The position numbers and the translations under genes were made by a program. A stretch of 64,000 nt of DNA. Origin: an uncultured Ruminococcus sp. (GTDB lineage Bacteria > Bacillota > Clostridia > Oscillospirales > Ruminococcaceae). Below the pieces are notes generated by a model. It searched no databases. It was not told where the DNA came from and was given only the letters and a program-made list of their open reading frames with translations. The stretch is taken from contig CAJTOG010000002.1 of NCBI GenBank assembly GCA_910577575.1, forward strand, positions 124,001-188,000. The letters are read 5' to 3'. The first letter of the stretch is position 1. Every line of letters begins with the position of its first letter. Of this stretch, positions 1 to 10,400 are shown piece after piece.

Positions 1-249
1 TCTTTTGAACAATCATATAATACTGATGAAGAATACCTCGGAAATTTCCTTGACAAAGAAGGACTTATAGGTTTCAATGAATCAGAATACGGACGATTTA
101 TAACTTCTGTTCAGGGATATGAATCAAATGATGATGAACAGTCATGGTGGAGTATCTCAGTAAACGGTGAATCAGCAATGACAGGCATTGATGAAATTGT
201 AATTAAAGACGGAGATGTATATATGCTTGAGCTTAAAATAGGATGGTAA
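1..249 (+). CDS. DUF4430-domain protein, C-terminal end (5' truncated by window)
   Basis: An open frame runs from base 1 to a TAA at 247-249 and gives the last 82 residues of a protein. The segment around QSWWSISVNG followed by a VYMLELKIGW end resembles the DUF4430 fold (transcobalamin-like small beta domain). Its stop overlaps the ATG of the next gene, an ECF transporter S-component, so the two are translationally coupled. Secreted DUF4430 proteins beside ECF S-components are a known arrangement in Clostridia and suggest a shared role in capturing a cofactor-like ligand. That role is inferred, and the N-terminus with any signal peptide lies outside the window. Confidence 0.65.
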   Translation, partial: SFEQSYNTDEEYLGNFLDKEGLIGFNESEYGRFITSVQGYESNDDEQSWWSISVNGESAMTGIDEIVIKDGDVYMLELKIGW

Positions 250-746
250 AAAAATTCAAGGCAGGACAAATTACAAGAATTGCTGTGCTGGGTGCACTTC
301 TTTATGCTTCTCAGATAGCATTGTCCGTCCTTCCGAATATTGAAATGGTTACTTTACTTGTTGTAGTCTTTACAAAAAATTTAGGCAAGGAAGGAACACT
401 TTCCTGTTTTGTATATGTCTGTCTTACTGCAATAACATGGGGATTCGGACTATGGTGGTTTACATATCTGATTATATGGCCATCGTTTTCGCTTATAGTC
501 TATAAACTCCGGAAAACAGACAGCTGGATTATATGGGCAATTATAAATTCTATATTCGGCTTATGCTTTGGGGCAATTTTTGCCATACCGTATATTTTTG
601 TATCACCCTCGTATGCCCTTACTTACTGGATTTCCGGTATTCCCTTTGATATAACTCACTGCATAGGAAATTTTGTAATAGCTGTCCTGCTCGGAAAAAT
701 ACTTGATACGGCTATGGCAGAAATAGTAAAAAGAATTAAAGTATAA
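243..746 (+). CDS. ECF transporter S-component-like membrane protein
   Basis: This 167-residue protein is very hydrophobic, with about five to six predicted membrane spans. It has the short charged N-terminus and the AVLGALLYAS-type first helix common in substrate-binding (S) components of energy-coupling-factor transporters. Such proteins bind a vitamin or cofactor and work with a shared EcfA/A'/T energising module, which is not in this window. The ATG overlaps the stop of the upstream DUF4430 protein, so expression is coupled. The ligand cannot be told from sequence; a corrinoid is a guess from the neighbour. A strong terminator follows directly, making this the last gene of its operon. Confidence 0.7.
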   Translation: MVKKFKAGQITRIAVLGALLYASQIALSVLPNIEMVTLLVVVFTKNLGKEGTLSCFVYVCLTAITWGFGLWWFTYLIIWPSFSLIVYKLRKTDSWIIWAIINSIFGLCFGAIFAIPYIFVSPSYALTYWISGIPFDITHCIGNFVIAVLLGKILDTAMAEIVKRIKV

Positions 747-750
747 TTAA

Positions 751-785
751 AAACTCCTGATTTTTTTCAGGAGTCTTTATTTTAA
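751..785 (+). terminator. Intrinsic terminator after the ECF S-component
   Basis: An 8-bp stem, ACTCCTGA (753-760) with TCAGGAGT (767-774), is followed by a T-rich run. It lies 6 bases after the stop codon. Confidence 0.85.
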
Positions 786-1210
786 TTTTGTATAGTATTA
801 TAAAAAAATTAATATATAATATTTGTGAAAAACATAGAAAACTGCCAAAACTATTGAACAGATATACATCATGCAAATAATATTTCAAGAAGTAACTTCC
901 ATAAGAGAAGTAAGACTTAACTTTAAAACCGATACTGAAGGAATAAGTATTCAGAATTGTATAAGAAAAATCCTATTTGGTCAGACAACAACAAAGATTT
1001 TCACTCCACAAATTGTAGTAAAAAACATTAAGTGTACTTAATTCAGGTGGAAAATTTTATTTATCAGATTTATACAGCCATATCAAATTAAAAACTTGAA
1101 TTACACTGACATATTCGGAATTAAACTCAGAAAATATATAAAAACAGTAGATGAATCGAAATATTAGGAAAAATAAATAATAAAACTATAATTTAAAGAA
1201 TTAAATAAAA
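786..1210. other. Non-coding AT-rich gap with a short decayed-looking frame
   Basis: No convincing gene was found. One frame at 871-1041 (56 codons, ATG start, no good ribosome binding site) reads plausibly. The reading seems to continue in another frame for about 20 residues (GGKFYLSDLYSHI), which suggests a frameshifted gene remnant rather than a live gene. I do not recognise the family. Confidence 0.35.
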
Positions 1211-1214
1211 AAGC

Positions 1215-1246
1215 AAATCCCTGTACTATTATAGTACAGGGATTTT
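1215..1246 (-). terminator. Terminator for ppdK (minus strand)
   Basis: A stem of about 13 bp pairs AAATCCCTGTACT (1215-1227) with AGTACAGGGATTT (1233-1245). On the minus strand it is followed by a T-run. Confidence 0.85.
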
Positions 1247-1292
1247 TATCTATTACATATTTAAAACCAATGAACCAATTCTGATTTGTAAA

Positions 1293-3917
1293 TTACTTGT
1301 TGGCAATAGCAGCCTGTGCAGCAGCAAGACGTGCAATCGGAACACGGAATGGTGAACATGATACATAATCAAGACCAATCTTGTGGCAGAACTCAACAGA
1401 TGTCGGGTCGCCGCCATGCTCGCCGCAGATACCGCAGTGAAGTTTTTCATTTGCAGGCTTACCAAGCTTGATAGCCATTTCCATAAGCTTACCAACACCG
1501 GTCTGGTCAAGTTTAGCAAATGGGTCATTTTCGAAAATCTTCTTGTCATAGTACGCATTGAGGAACTTGCCAGCGTCATCACGTGAGAAGCCATATGTCA
1601 TCTGTGTAAGGTCATTTGTACCAAAGCAGAAGAAGTCAGCGTTTGCAGCAATTTCATCAGCTGTAAGAGCAGCACGTGGAATTTCAATCATTGTACCAAC
1701 TTCATATTCAAGTTCAGCACCTGCAGCAGCAATAACAGCATCAGCAGTATCAACAACAACTTTCTTGACAAACTTGAATTCCTTGATATCGCCGATAAGC
1801 GGAATCATGATTTCAGGCTTAACTGTCCAGTCAGGATGGTTTTTCTTAACATTGATAGCAGCCTTAATGATAGCGTTTGTCTGCATCTTTGCAATTTCAG
1901 GATAAGTTACAGCAAGACGGCAGCCTCTGTGACCCATCATCGGATTGAATTCATGAAGTGAAGCAATGATGTTCTTGATTGTCTCAACAGATTTACCCTG
2001 AGCTTCAGCAAGAGCAGCAATATCAGCTTCTTCAGTAGGAACAAATTCGTGAAGAGGAGGGTCAAGGAATCTGATAGTAACAGGATTTCCTTCAAGAGCT
2101 TCATAAAGAGCCTCAAAGTCAGCCTGCTGCATAGGTTCAATCTTAGCAAGAGCAGCTTCTCTTTCTTCAACAGTATCAGAGCAAATCATCTCACGGAATG
2201 CAGCAATTCTCTCTGGGTCAAAGAACATGTGTTCTGTACGGCAGAGACCAATACCTTCAGCACCGAGTTCACGAGCTTTCTTAGCATCAGCAGGAGTATC
2301 AGCATTTGTTCTTACCTTAAGAGTTCTGAATTCATCAGCCCAAGTCATGATTCTCTCAAATTCACCGGCAATCTGAGCATCAACAGTAGGAATAATTCCA
2401 TCGTAGATATTACCTGTAGTACCGTCGATTGAAACATAGTCACCTTCAACGAAAGTCTTTCCGCCAAGCTCAAACTTCTTGTTAGCTTCATCCATCTTGA
2501 TATCGCCGCAGCCTGATACACAGCATTCACCCATACCACGGGCAACTACTGCAGCATGTGATGTCATACCACCACGAACTGTAAGAATACCCTGTGCAGC
2601 TTTCATACCTGTAATATCTTCAGGTGATGTTTCAAGACGAACAAGAACAACCTTCTCACCTTTTTCTGCCCACTCAACAGCGTCATCAGCAGTAAATACA
2701 ACCTTACCGCAAGCAGCACCAGGTGAAGCACCGAGTCCCTTGCCCATAGGAGTTGCAGCCTTGAGAGCCTTTGTATCAAACTGTGGGTGGAGAAGTGTAT
2801 CAAGGTTTCTTGGGTCAATCATTGCAACTGCTTCTTCAGGGGTCTTCATACCCTCATCAACAAGGTCACAGGCAATCTTGAGTGCAGCCTGAGCTGTTCT
2901 CTTACCGTTTCTTGTCTGGAGCATAAAGAGCTTTCTGTTTTCAACAGTAAATTCCATATCCTGCATATCATGATAATGGTCTTCAAGAGTTTTGCAGACA
3001 TCAACAAACTGAGCATAAGCTTCCGGGAATGTTTCAGCCATCTGAGCAATAGGCATAGGAGTACGAACACCGGCAACAACATCTTCACCCTGAGCATTTG
3101 TAAGGAATTCGCCCATGAGTTTCTTTTCACCTGTAGCAGGGTCACGTGTAAATGCAACACCAGTACCACAGTCATCACCCATGTTACCGAATGCCATTGA
3201 CTGAACGTTAACAGCAGTACCCCATGAGAAAGGAATATCATTGTCACGTCTGTAAACGTTAGCTCTTGGGTTGTCCCATGAACGGAATACAGCCTTGATA
3301 GCACCCATAAGCTGTTCCTTGGGGTCTGAAGGGAAGTCAACACCGATTTTATTCTTATATTCAGCCTTGAACTGTGAAGCAAGCTCCTTAAGGTCATTAG
3401 CATCAAGCTCAACGTCCTGAGTAACGCCCTTTTCTTCCTTCATCTTATCAATAAGCTCTTCAAAATATTTCTTACCAACTTCCATAACAACGTCGGAATA
3501 CATCTGGATAAATCTTCTGTAGCAGTCCCAAGCCCAACGAGCATTGCCTGACTTTTCAGCAATTGTCTCAACAACAGTTTCATTAAGACCGAGATTAAGA
3601 ATAGTATCCATCATGCCAGGCATTGAAGCTCTTGCACCTGAACGAACAGAAACGAGAAGCGGATTTTCCTTGTCGCCGAACTTCTTTTCTGTAATTTCTT
3701 CCATTTTTACAATATACTCATTGATTTCAGCCATAATCTCATCAGAGATACCGCCGTCTTCATAATACTGAGTACAAGCTTCTGTAGTAATTGTGAATCC
3801 CTGAGGAACAGGAAGACCGATGTTGGTCATCTCAGCGAGGTTAGCGCCCTTACCGCCGAGAAGCTCTCTCATTGTAGCATTACCTTCTGAAAAAAGGTAA
3901 CAATATTTTTTTGCCAT
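1293..3917 (-). CDS. ppdK: Pyruvate, phosphate dikinase
   Basis: The enzyme interconverts pyruvate, ATP and Pi with phosphoenolpyruvate, AMP and PPi in the cytoplasm; in rumen-type Clostridia it serves glycolysis and PEP supply. The length, 874 residues, equals the well-studied Clostridium symbiosum enzyme. The N-terminal ATP-grasp domain starts with GGKGANLAEM. The swivelling domain carries the phosphorylated His at about residue 454 in GGMTSHAAVVARG. The C-terminal PEP/pyruvate barrel has the catalytic Cys at 831 in HCGICGEHGG. The ATG is preceded by GGAGG eight bases upstream. The gene is monocistronic: its own extended -10 promoter lies upstream and a strong terminator follows. Identification is secure. 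Confidence 0.98.
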   Translation of the reverse strand: MAKKYCYLFSEGNATMRELLGGKGANLAEMTNIGLPVPQGFTITTEACTQYYEDGGISDEIMAEINEYIVKMEEITEKKFGDKENPLLVSVRSGARASMPGMMDTILNLGLNETVVETIAEKSGNARWAWDCYRRFIQMYSDVVMEVGKKYFEELIDKMKEEKGVTQDVELDANDLKELASQFKAEYKNKIGVDFPSDPKEQLMGAIKAVFRSWDNPRANVYRRDNDIPFSWGTAVNVQSMAFGNMGDDCGTGVAFTRDPATGEKKLMGEFLTNAQGEDVVAGVRTPMPIAQMAETFPEAYAQFVDVCKTLEDHYHDMQDMEFTVENRKLFMLQTRNGKRTAQAALKIACDLVDEGMKTPEEAVAMIDPRNLDTLLHPQFDTKALKAATPMGKGLGASPGAACGKVVFTADDAVEWAEKGEKVVLVRLETSPEDITGMKAAQGILTVRGGMTSHAAVVARGMGECCVSGCGDIKMDEANKKFELGGKTFVEGDYVSIDGTTGNIYDGIIPTVDAQIAGEFERIMTWADEFRTLKVRTNADTPADAKKARELGAEGIGLCRTEHMFFDPERIAAFREMICSDTVEEREAALAKIEPMQQADFEALYEALEGNPVTIRFLDPPLHEFVPTEEADIAALAEAQGKSVETIKNIIASLHEFNPMMGHRGCRLAVTYPEIAKMQTNAIIKAAINVKKNHPDWTVKPEIMIPLIGDIKEFKFVKKVVVDTADAVIAAAGAELEYEVGTMIEIPRAALTADEIAANADFFCFGTNDLTQMTYGFSRDDAGKFLNAYYDKKIFENDPFAKLDQTGVGKLMEMAIKLGKPANEKLHCGICGEHGGDPTSVEFCHKIGLDYVSCSPFRVPIARLAAAQAAIANK

Positions 3918-3982
3918 TGGTATATACCTCCAGTTTTAAACATTACCGGACAGGACATCAGAAGTCCTTCCGACTTATATAT

Positions 3983-3988
3983 ATTATA
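3983..3988 (-). promoter_or_regulatory. Probable ppdK promoter, extended -10
   Basis: On the minus strand TGTTATAAT forms an extended -10 box about 66 bases upstream of the ppdK start. The -35 region is weak, as is usual with a TGn extension. The gap 3918-4225 otherwise holds only the divergent promoter of the response regulator gene. Confidence 0.6.
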
Positions 3989-4181
3989 ACACACTTTGCT
4001 AAAAAATGCCATATATAATAAGACAAAAATTCTGCGTTGATTTTGTAGCACTTTGCACAAAATAATTTTTTTAAAAGACATTTACCAAAAAACGTCTATA
4101 AAAATGTTGATATTTTCTGTATTTTAATAAATATATTTTTTTATGTTAATCAAATAAATTTTAAGCTTTTTTAATATTTTA

Positions 4182-4190
4182 TGTTATAAT
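4182..4190 (+). promoter_or_regulatory. Promoter of the two-component operon
   Basis: TGTTATAAT (extended -10, hexamer 4185-4190) lies 36 bases before the response regulator ATG. An AGGAGG ribosome binding site at 4213-4218 lies between them. Confidence 0.6.
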
Positions 4191-4225
4191 ATAAACATAA
4201 AAATATTTTTTCAGGAGGCTTATAT

Positions 4226-4894
4226 ATGAAAATTCTTATTGTAGAAGATGAAATACAGCTTACAGACGCTCTTTCCGAACTGCTGAAACGCAATATGTAT
4301 TCAGTTGACACTTTTTATAATGGCATTGACGGTCTTGACAATGCACTTACCGGAATTTATGACTGCATTATACTTGATATTATGCTTCCCGGTATGAACG
4401 GACTGGATGTTCTGAATAATCTGCGTGCGGAAAAAATAAATACGCCTGTTCTGCTTCTTACTGCACGGAGTGAAATTGATGATAAAATAAAGGGTTTGGA
4501 CTGCGGAGCTGATGATTATCTGACAAAACCGTTTGTAACCGGAGAACTTCTTGCAAGGATTCGTGCACTTACAAGAAGAAAAGGCGAATTTGTTGATGAA
4601 AATAAATTTGAATATAATAATCTTGTACTTCACAAGAATACCTGTTCTATAAGCTGTAATGGAAACAACATAAAGCTGAGTCTGAAAGAATACTACATAA
4701 TGGAGATGCTTATTGCAAATCATGGTCAGATTCTGCCTAAGGAACGTATTATTGAAAAAATCTGGGGAAGTGAAAATGATATTGAATATAACAACATAGA
4801 AGTATACATATCATTCCTGAGAAAGAAAATATCATCGATTTCAGCACCTGTTCAGATTAAAACAGCCCGTGGAATAGGATATTTTCTTGAATAG
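4226..4894 (+). CDS. OmpR/PhoB-family response regulator
   Basis: A 222-residue transcription regulator. The receiver domain (1-118) has acidic pocket residues E7/D8, phosphoacceptor D51 in LDIMLPGMNG, T79 and K101 in TKPF. A winged-helix domain (about 128-222) follows, ending in the typical ARGIGYFLE strand. It should be phosphorylated by the histidine kinase encoded 12 bases downstream and bind direct-repeat DNA sites. The start is set by an AGGAGG ribosome binding site. The target genes are not evident; neither ppdK nor pth shows an obvious shared repeat. The family call is secure, the specific pathway is not. Confidence 0.95.
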   Translation: MKILIVEDEIQLTDALSELLKRNMYSVDTFYNGIDGLDNALTGIYDCIILDIMLPGMNGLDVLNNLRAEKINTPVLLLTARSEIDDKIKGLDCGADDYLTKPFVTGELLARIRALTRRKGEFVDENKFEYNNLVLHKNTCSISCNGNNIKLSLKEYYIMEMLIANHGQILPKERIIEKIWGSENDIEYNNIEVYISFLRKKISSISAPVQIKTARGIGYFLE

Positions 4895-4906
4895 GGAGGG
4901 AGTTTA

Positions 4907-6688
4907 TTGTTCAGAAAAGTTCAGCTTAAATTTTTTGCAATCATAACAGCTATTCTCTTAGCTATTTTCATTGCTGTTTTGAGTGCTGTAAATATTATAA
5001 TGAATGCACTTATGGAACATCAGACAAGAGTTGTACTTGAACAGGTCGCATCAGGTGCTGAATATAATAGTGATACAGCAAGTTTTACTTTTAAAAATCC
5101 AAATATTAATAAAAATGAACCACCAAAAAAAGAACTTCCTCAGTCTCACATATATGATACAACTGAATCTACAGAAGCAAAAATAATCAGTACAGAAAAA
5201 TCATCAGAAAATATTTCAGATGAAGCAGAAAAAACTCAAATTCCGACTGAAAACGCAAAACCTAAAGAAATACAAACTACTGTCATGAAAGAAACAGAGA
5301 ACATTGAAACAGTTGTTACGACTGAAAAAATCACGGAATCAAATACTGAAATTTTAGTAACAGACTTACCGCAAACTCCTGAATCAACATATCCACCGGA
5401 AATTTTTCCGCCTGATGATGAACCATGGAAAAGACCAGATGACTGGGAATATCATGAATATCCCGCAGAACCTGCTCCTGACCCATGGCATGACAATTGG
5501 CATCAATGGGACGACCGAAACGGTTATGATGACGGCAAAGCACATCCCGACCATGAAATATGGGGAAATGGAGGTTTTATACCGACTGCTGACAAAAACA
5601 AAATTCCTGTTCTTGATGGATATACGATTACTGACGATAACAAACCGCCTGAACCACCCGAAAACAAACATAATGAACCTGTTCCCAAATCAATCAATTC
5701 AATTGATTTCTTTATAATCATGGCTGATGATAAAGGTACATATATCGCCTCATTAAATAATGATGATATGACAGAAGAAATCGCTCAGACTTATATAACC
5801 AGAATTCTTCAAAACAAAAACAAATCCGGAATGGCTGATAACTACAGCTTTTTCACTGAACAAAAATCCAATGGAACTCTTATAGTACTTACTGATAAAA
5901 GTGCAGAAATAAATATGATGAACAAATTGAAACGCACAACTTTTATTGTCGGAGCTATAAGTATAACTATTCTTTCGGCTGCTGCATATTTTCTCAGCGG
6001 ATTAATTGTAAAACCCCTGAAAGAAACTTTTGAAAAACAAAAAAGATTCATTTCAGATGCAAGTCATGAACTCAAAACCCCGTTGACAGTAATTTCAGCT
6101 AATGCAGATGTACTTTCCGAAGAAATTGGGTATAACAAATGGCTTAACTATATTCAGGACCAGACTGACAGAATGAATGTTCTTGTAAATGACCTGCTCA
6201 GTCTTACAAGACTCGAAAACAAAACCGCTGATTTTATTCAGACAGAATTTAATCTTAGTCACGCTGTAACAAATACTGCACTTCCGTTTGAATGTCAGGC
6301 ATTTGAGGCAAACAAAAACTTGGTGCTTAATATTGAAGATAATATTTTTATAACGGGAAGCGAACAGCATATAAAACAAATGGCAGGAATATTTATTGAC
6401 AATGCCATTAAATATTCAAAAGACAACGGTACAGTACGTGTATCACTGACAAAAGAGGATGGTAAACCTGTATTTTCAGTCTACAATACCGGTATGGGTG
6501 TTAAGGAATCAGAAAAATACAGAATCTTTGAAAGATTCTACAGAAGCGACGAATCAAGAAACAGGACAACAGGCGGATACGGCCTCGGACTTGCCATTGC
6601 CAAATCAATTATAGACAAACACAAATTCAGAGTTGATGTGGAAAACGAAGAAGGAAAAAGTATCTGCTTTGTTGTTACTATGAACTGA
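4907..6688 (+). CDS. Membrane sensor histidine kinase with Trp/His/Asp/Pro-rich exterior
   Basis: A 593-residue kinase partner of the upstream regulator. It starts at TTG with GGGAGGG seven bases before it. A first membrane span (about 8-33) leads to an unusually long extracellular part of some 310 residues. That part begins with a Thr/Glu/Ser-rich stalk (about 75-165), then a segment dense in Trp, His, Asp and Pro (about 167-221), then a small ordered domain. A second span (about 343-365) follows. The kinase core has HisKA with phospho-acceptor His at about 387 in SHELKTPL, an N box (FIDNAIKYS) and a G box ending in GGYGLGLAIAK. The sensory segment is not a known domain to me. Its His/Asp/Trp content could bind metal or cell-wall polymers, which is speculation. 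A terminator follows. Confidence 0.9.
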   Translation: MFRKVQLKFFAIITAILLAIFIAVLSAVNIIMNALMEHQTRVVLEQVASGAEYNSDTASFTFKNPNINKNEPPKKELPQSHIYDTTESTEAKIISTEKSSENISDEAEKTQIPTENAKPKEIQTTVMKETENIETVVTTEKITESNTEILVTDLPQTPESTYPPEIFPPDDEPWKRPDDWEYHEYPAEPAPDPWHDNWHQWDDRNGYDDGKAHPDHEIWGNGGFIPTADKNKIPVLDGYTITDDNKPPEPPENKHNEPVPKSINSIDFFIIMADDKGTYIASLNNDDMTEEIAQTYITRILQNKNKSGMADNYSFFTEQKSNGTLIVLTDKSAEINMMNKLKRTTFIVGAISITILSAAAYFLSGLIVKPLKETFEKQKRFISDASHELKTPLTVISANADVLSEEIGYNKWLNYIQDQTDRMNVLVNDLLSLTRLENKTADFIQTEFNLSHAVTNTALPFECQAFEANKNLVLNIEDNIFITGSEQHIKQMAGIFIDNAIKYSKDNGTVRVSLTKEDGKPVFSVYNTGMGVKESEKYRIFERFYRSDESRNRTTGGYGLGLAIAKSIIDKHKFRVDVENEEGKSICFVVTMN

Positions 6689-6690
6689 AA

Positions 6691-6727
6691 AAATCCTGCT
6701 GTAAAAAACACAGCAGGATTTTTATTA
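6691..6727 (+). terminator. Terminator of the two-component operon
   Basis: A 12-bp stem, AAATCCTGCTGT (6691-6702) with ACAGCAGGATTT (6710-6721), is followed by TTTATTATTT. It lies immediately after the kinase stop codon. Confidence 0.85.
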
Positions 6728-6732
6728 TTTTA

Positions 6733-6762
6733 TTGACTTTATGGCAATTTTTATGATATAAT
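6733..6762 (+). promoter_or_regulatory. Sigma-A promoter of pth
   Basis: TTGACT (6733-6738), 18-bp spacer, TATAAT (6757-6762). It lies about 32 bases before the pth ATG, with AAAGGAG between. Confidence 0.75.
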
Positions 6763-6794
6763 ATTTAAGCAAAATCGGAAAGGAGATTTGAAAA

Positions 6795-7421
6795 ATGAGT
6801 ATTTTTGATGTGTTTGACAGAATTTCTGCAAATTCGACAACAACAAAGGGTAAAATAGAATATATAATAACCGGTTTGGGCAATCCCGGAATGGAATACG
6901 ATAATACCCGTCATAATGCAGGCTTTTTTACAATTGATATGCTCGCTGCTCAGTATGGTGAAAATATAAACCGTCTGAAATTCAAAGGAAAAACAGCGGA
7001 AGTCACTATAGAGGAAAAACGCTGTTTATTGCTCAAGCCGACTACATATATGAATAACAGCGGTGAATCTGTAGTGCAGGCTATGGAATTCTATAAAATA
7101 GATATTGAAAATCTGATTGTGATTTATGACGATATTTCACTTGAACCCGGAAAACTGAGAATCAGACGAAAAGGCAGTCACGGCGGTCATAACGGAATGC
7201 GGAGTATTATTGAACTCACAGGACATGACGACTTCCCACGCATTAAAATGGGTGTCGGTAAAAAACCGCATCCCGACTACGATTTAGCCAAGTGGGTTTT
7301 GGGGAAATTCAAAAAAGAAGATACTGAAAAACTCAAAACTGCTGCTGAAAATGCCTGCGAATGTATAAAACTGATGATTTCAGGCAAAACAGATGAAGCT
7401 ATGAATAAATTCAACAGCTGA
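6795..7421 (+). CDS. pth: Peptidyl-tRNA hydrolase
   Basis: The enzyme releases peptides from prematurely dissociated peptidyl-tRNA. It has the family core GLGNPGMEYDNTRHNAGF with the catalytic His at residue 40, the YMNNSGESV loop, and DDISLEPGKLRIRRKGSHGG. At 208 residues it is about 20 longer than the usual form because of an N-terminal extension (MSIFDVFDRISA). The start is nonetheless well supported by AAAGGAG eight to nine bases upstream. pth directly precedes mfd, the same order as in Bacillus and many Clostridia. Identification is secure. Confidence 0.97.
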   Translation: MSIFDVFDRISANSTTTKGKIEYIITGLGNPGMEYDNTRHNAGFFTIDMLAAQYGENINRLKFKGKTAEVTIEEKRCLLLKPTTYMNNSGESVVQAMEFYKIDIENLIVIYDDISLEPGKLRIRRKGSHGGHNGMRSIIELTGHDDFPRIKMGVGKKPHPDYDLAKWVLGKFKKEDTEKLKTAAENACECIKLMISGKTDEAMNKFNS

Positions 7422-7459
7422 TAAAAAACAAAATAATAATTAAGGAGGCTGGAATAATT

Positions 7460-10400
7460 TTGTTCGGCACAATTTTTAAGAAGCTTTCAGGATACAAAAG
7501 TATACTTGAATGCATTGACAAAAAAATTTCACCTGTATCAGTAACAGGTCTCTCCCACATTCATAGGGCAAATCTTATTTCAGCCCTTAACGGAACAAAA
7601 ATCAATCTTGTAATAACAGGCAGTGAGGCAGAAGCAAGAAAACTGTGTGATGATATCAATATAATGAGTGGAAATGAATCCGCTGTGCTTTTTCCGTCAA
7701 GAGAGCAGGTTTTAACTCCGGTTGACAGTGCAAATCATGAATATGAATATATGCGTATCTCTGCACTCTCAAAGGCAGTAAAAAATAAATGCAGTGTTAT
7801 ATGTGCATCTGTTGAAGCGGTAATGCAGTCTGTCATTCCTGTTGACACGCTTATTTCATCAGCTATCGAGCTTATGGAGGGGCAAACAATAAACCGTGAT
7901 GAACTATGCCTTAATCTTACAGAATGTGGTTATCAGCGGTGTGAAAAGGTTGAGGGAGCAAGTCAGTTTTCAGTACGTGGAAGTATAATTGACATTTTCC
8001 CCGTACAGTCTGACAAACCTGTAAGAATTGAGCTTTTTGATGATGAAATTGAAACCATTGCAGAATTTGAAACTGATACCCAGCGAAGAGGAAATGAAAA
8101 AATTGAAAGGCTGGAAATTTATCCGGCAAATGAAATTATCTGCAATATGAATGAACTTGCTGATAAGATTGAATCACTGATAAAAAAAGTACGTGGAAAA
8201 CATACAGAACTTGTACGTCAGAATCTAAGAGAAGATATAAAACGTTTACAAGCAGGTGAAATACTTCCTCATGCAATAAAATATTATTCACTTGCATATC
8301 GTGAAATTTCAACAGTTTTCAACTATATAGACGGTTTGGTAATGTTCAGTGATTATTCAGCTATAATCAACTATGCAAACGGCATAACATCCCGATTCAA
8401 TGAAGATATTAAAATTCTCTTGGAAGAGGGTCAGCTCTGTAAGGGACTTGATGGATTTTTTCTTGAATTTCCGAAAATTCAGCTTATAGCAGAAAAAAAG
8501 ATATGTTTTTTTCTCAGCAGTTTTTTGCAGAGCGGAGAACGTATCGAATTTAAGAGACTCATCAGTTTTGAAGCTATGCAGACTGCTCCGTGGAGCGGTG
8601 AAATGAAACAGCTGATTGAAGATATATCGGACTGGATTTCCAGAAAATACAGCATTATACTTTGTGCCGGAAGTAAAAAAACTCTCCCTATAATTAAACA
8701 GGATTTAATTGATAACGGTATATCTTGTGGTCTGGCAGATGATGGCATAACTCCGTCTTCCGGACGTGTATGCCTTATTTCAGGAAATCTCAGCAGTGGA
8801 TTTGAATATCCTGAAAACAAAACAGTTCTTATAACACAAAGACGTTCTGTTGAATCGGTTCGCAGAAAAAACAGAAAGAAAAAAACCAAAGCCGAGGAAA
8901 TACGTAGTCTCGCCGATATTTCAGAAGGCGATTTGATTGTCCACAACGTACATGGAATAGGCCGTTTTATGGGTATTCAGAAACTTGAATTTAATGATAT
9001 AGTCAAAGATTATATAGCTATCCAATATGCTGGAACAGACAGGCTATATATACCTGTAACTCAGCTTGACATGGTATCAAAATATATAGGACCACGTGAT
9101 AATTCAGGTGTAAAGCTTACTAAACTTAGCTCGGGAGAATGGCAGAGAAAAAAGAACAATGTAAGAAGTGCAGTCAAGGATATGGCAAAGGAACTTACTG
9201 CACTTTATGCAAAGCGTGAAAAAAGTCAGGGATTTGCATTTTATCCAGATGATGAAATACAGAATGATTTTGAAGAACGTTTTCCGTATATTGAAACAGA
9301 AGACCAGCTTAATGCAATAGCTGAAATAAAATCCGATATGGAGCGAAACCGTCCGATGGAGAGACTTCTCTGCGGTGATGTAGGATTTGGCAAGACTGAA
9401 GTTGCATTGCGTGCCGCTATGAAATGTGTACTCAGCGGGAAACAATGTGCTGTTCTTGCCCCCACTACAGTGCTCGCATATCAGCATTATCAGACAGCCT
9501 TACGCAGATTTGAGCAGTTTCCAGTAAATGTTGAACTCCTTAGCAGATATAGAAATCCCAAGCAGCAGACCGAAATTATTAAAAAACTCAAACAGGGCAG
9601 AATTGATATTTTAATAGGCACTCATAAAATAATACAGAAAAATGTTGTTTTCAGAGATTTGGGTCTTGCGATAATCGATGAAGAACAACGTTTCGGAGTT
9701 GCACATAAAGAGAAATTCAAGGAAACTTTTACAGGCGTTGATATCCTTATGCTTTCTGCAACTCCAATTCCAAGAACCCTTAACATGGCAATGAGCGGTA
9801 TACGTGATATGTCAGTACTTGAGGAACCGCCTCAGGACAGATATCCTGTACAGACATATGTTATTGAATACAATAAAGCATCACTTATTCAGGCAATCAT
9901 AAGGGAGCTGAGACGTGACGGGCAAGTCTACTATATACATAACCGTGTTGAAACTATAGCAGCCTGTGCTGATAAATTGCAAGAAATGCTTCCGGAAGCA
10001 AGAATCGCATACGCTCATGGTCAAATGAATCAGGATGAAATGTCTGATATATGGCAGCAGCTTATTGAACATGAAATTGATATTCTTGTCTGTACAACTA
10101 TAATTGAAACAGGCGTTGATGTTCCGAATGTCAATACTCTTATTATAGAAGATGCTGACCGTTTCGGACTTTCTCAGCTTTACCAGCTACGTGGACGTGT
10201 AGGACGTTCAAACCGCCGAGGATATGCATTTTTCACATATGAAAAAGATAAAATTCTTACTGAAATTGCTGCAAAAAGGCTCAATGCAATGCGTGAATTC
10301 ACACAGTTCGGAAGTGGTTTCAGAATTGCACTCCGTGATTTGGAAATCAGAGGTGCAGGAAGTATTCTGGGCGGAAGTCAGCATGGTCACATGGAAGCAG

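Noticed and set aside
1383..3765. Long open frames antisense to and out of frame with ppdK
   Set aside because: They lack ribosome binding sites, mirror the codon pattern of the strongly coding gene and give low-complexity products.
5384..5721. Overlapping frames over the Trp/Asp/Pro-rich part of the sensor kinase
   Set aside because: They result from the biased codon composition of that segment; none has a start site or a family resemblance.
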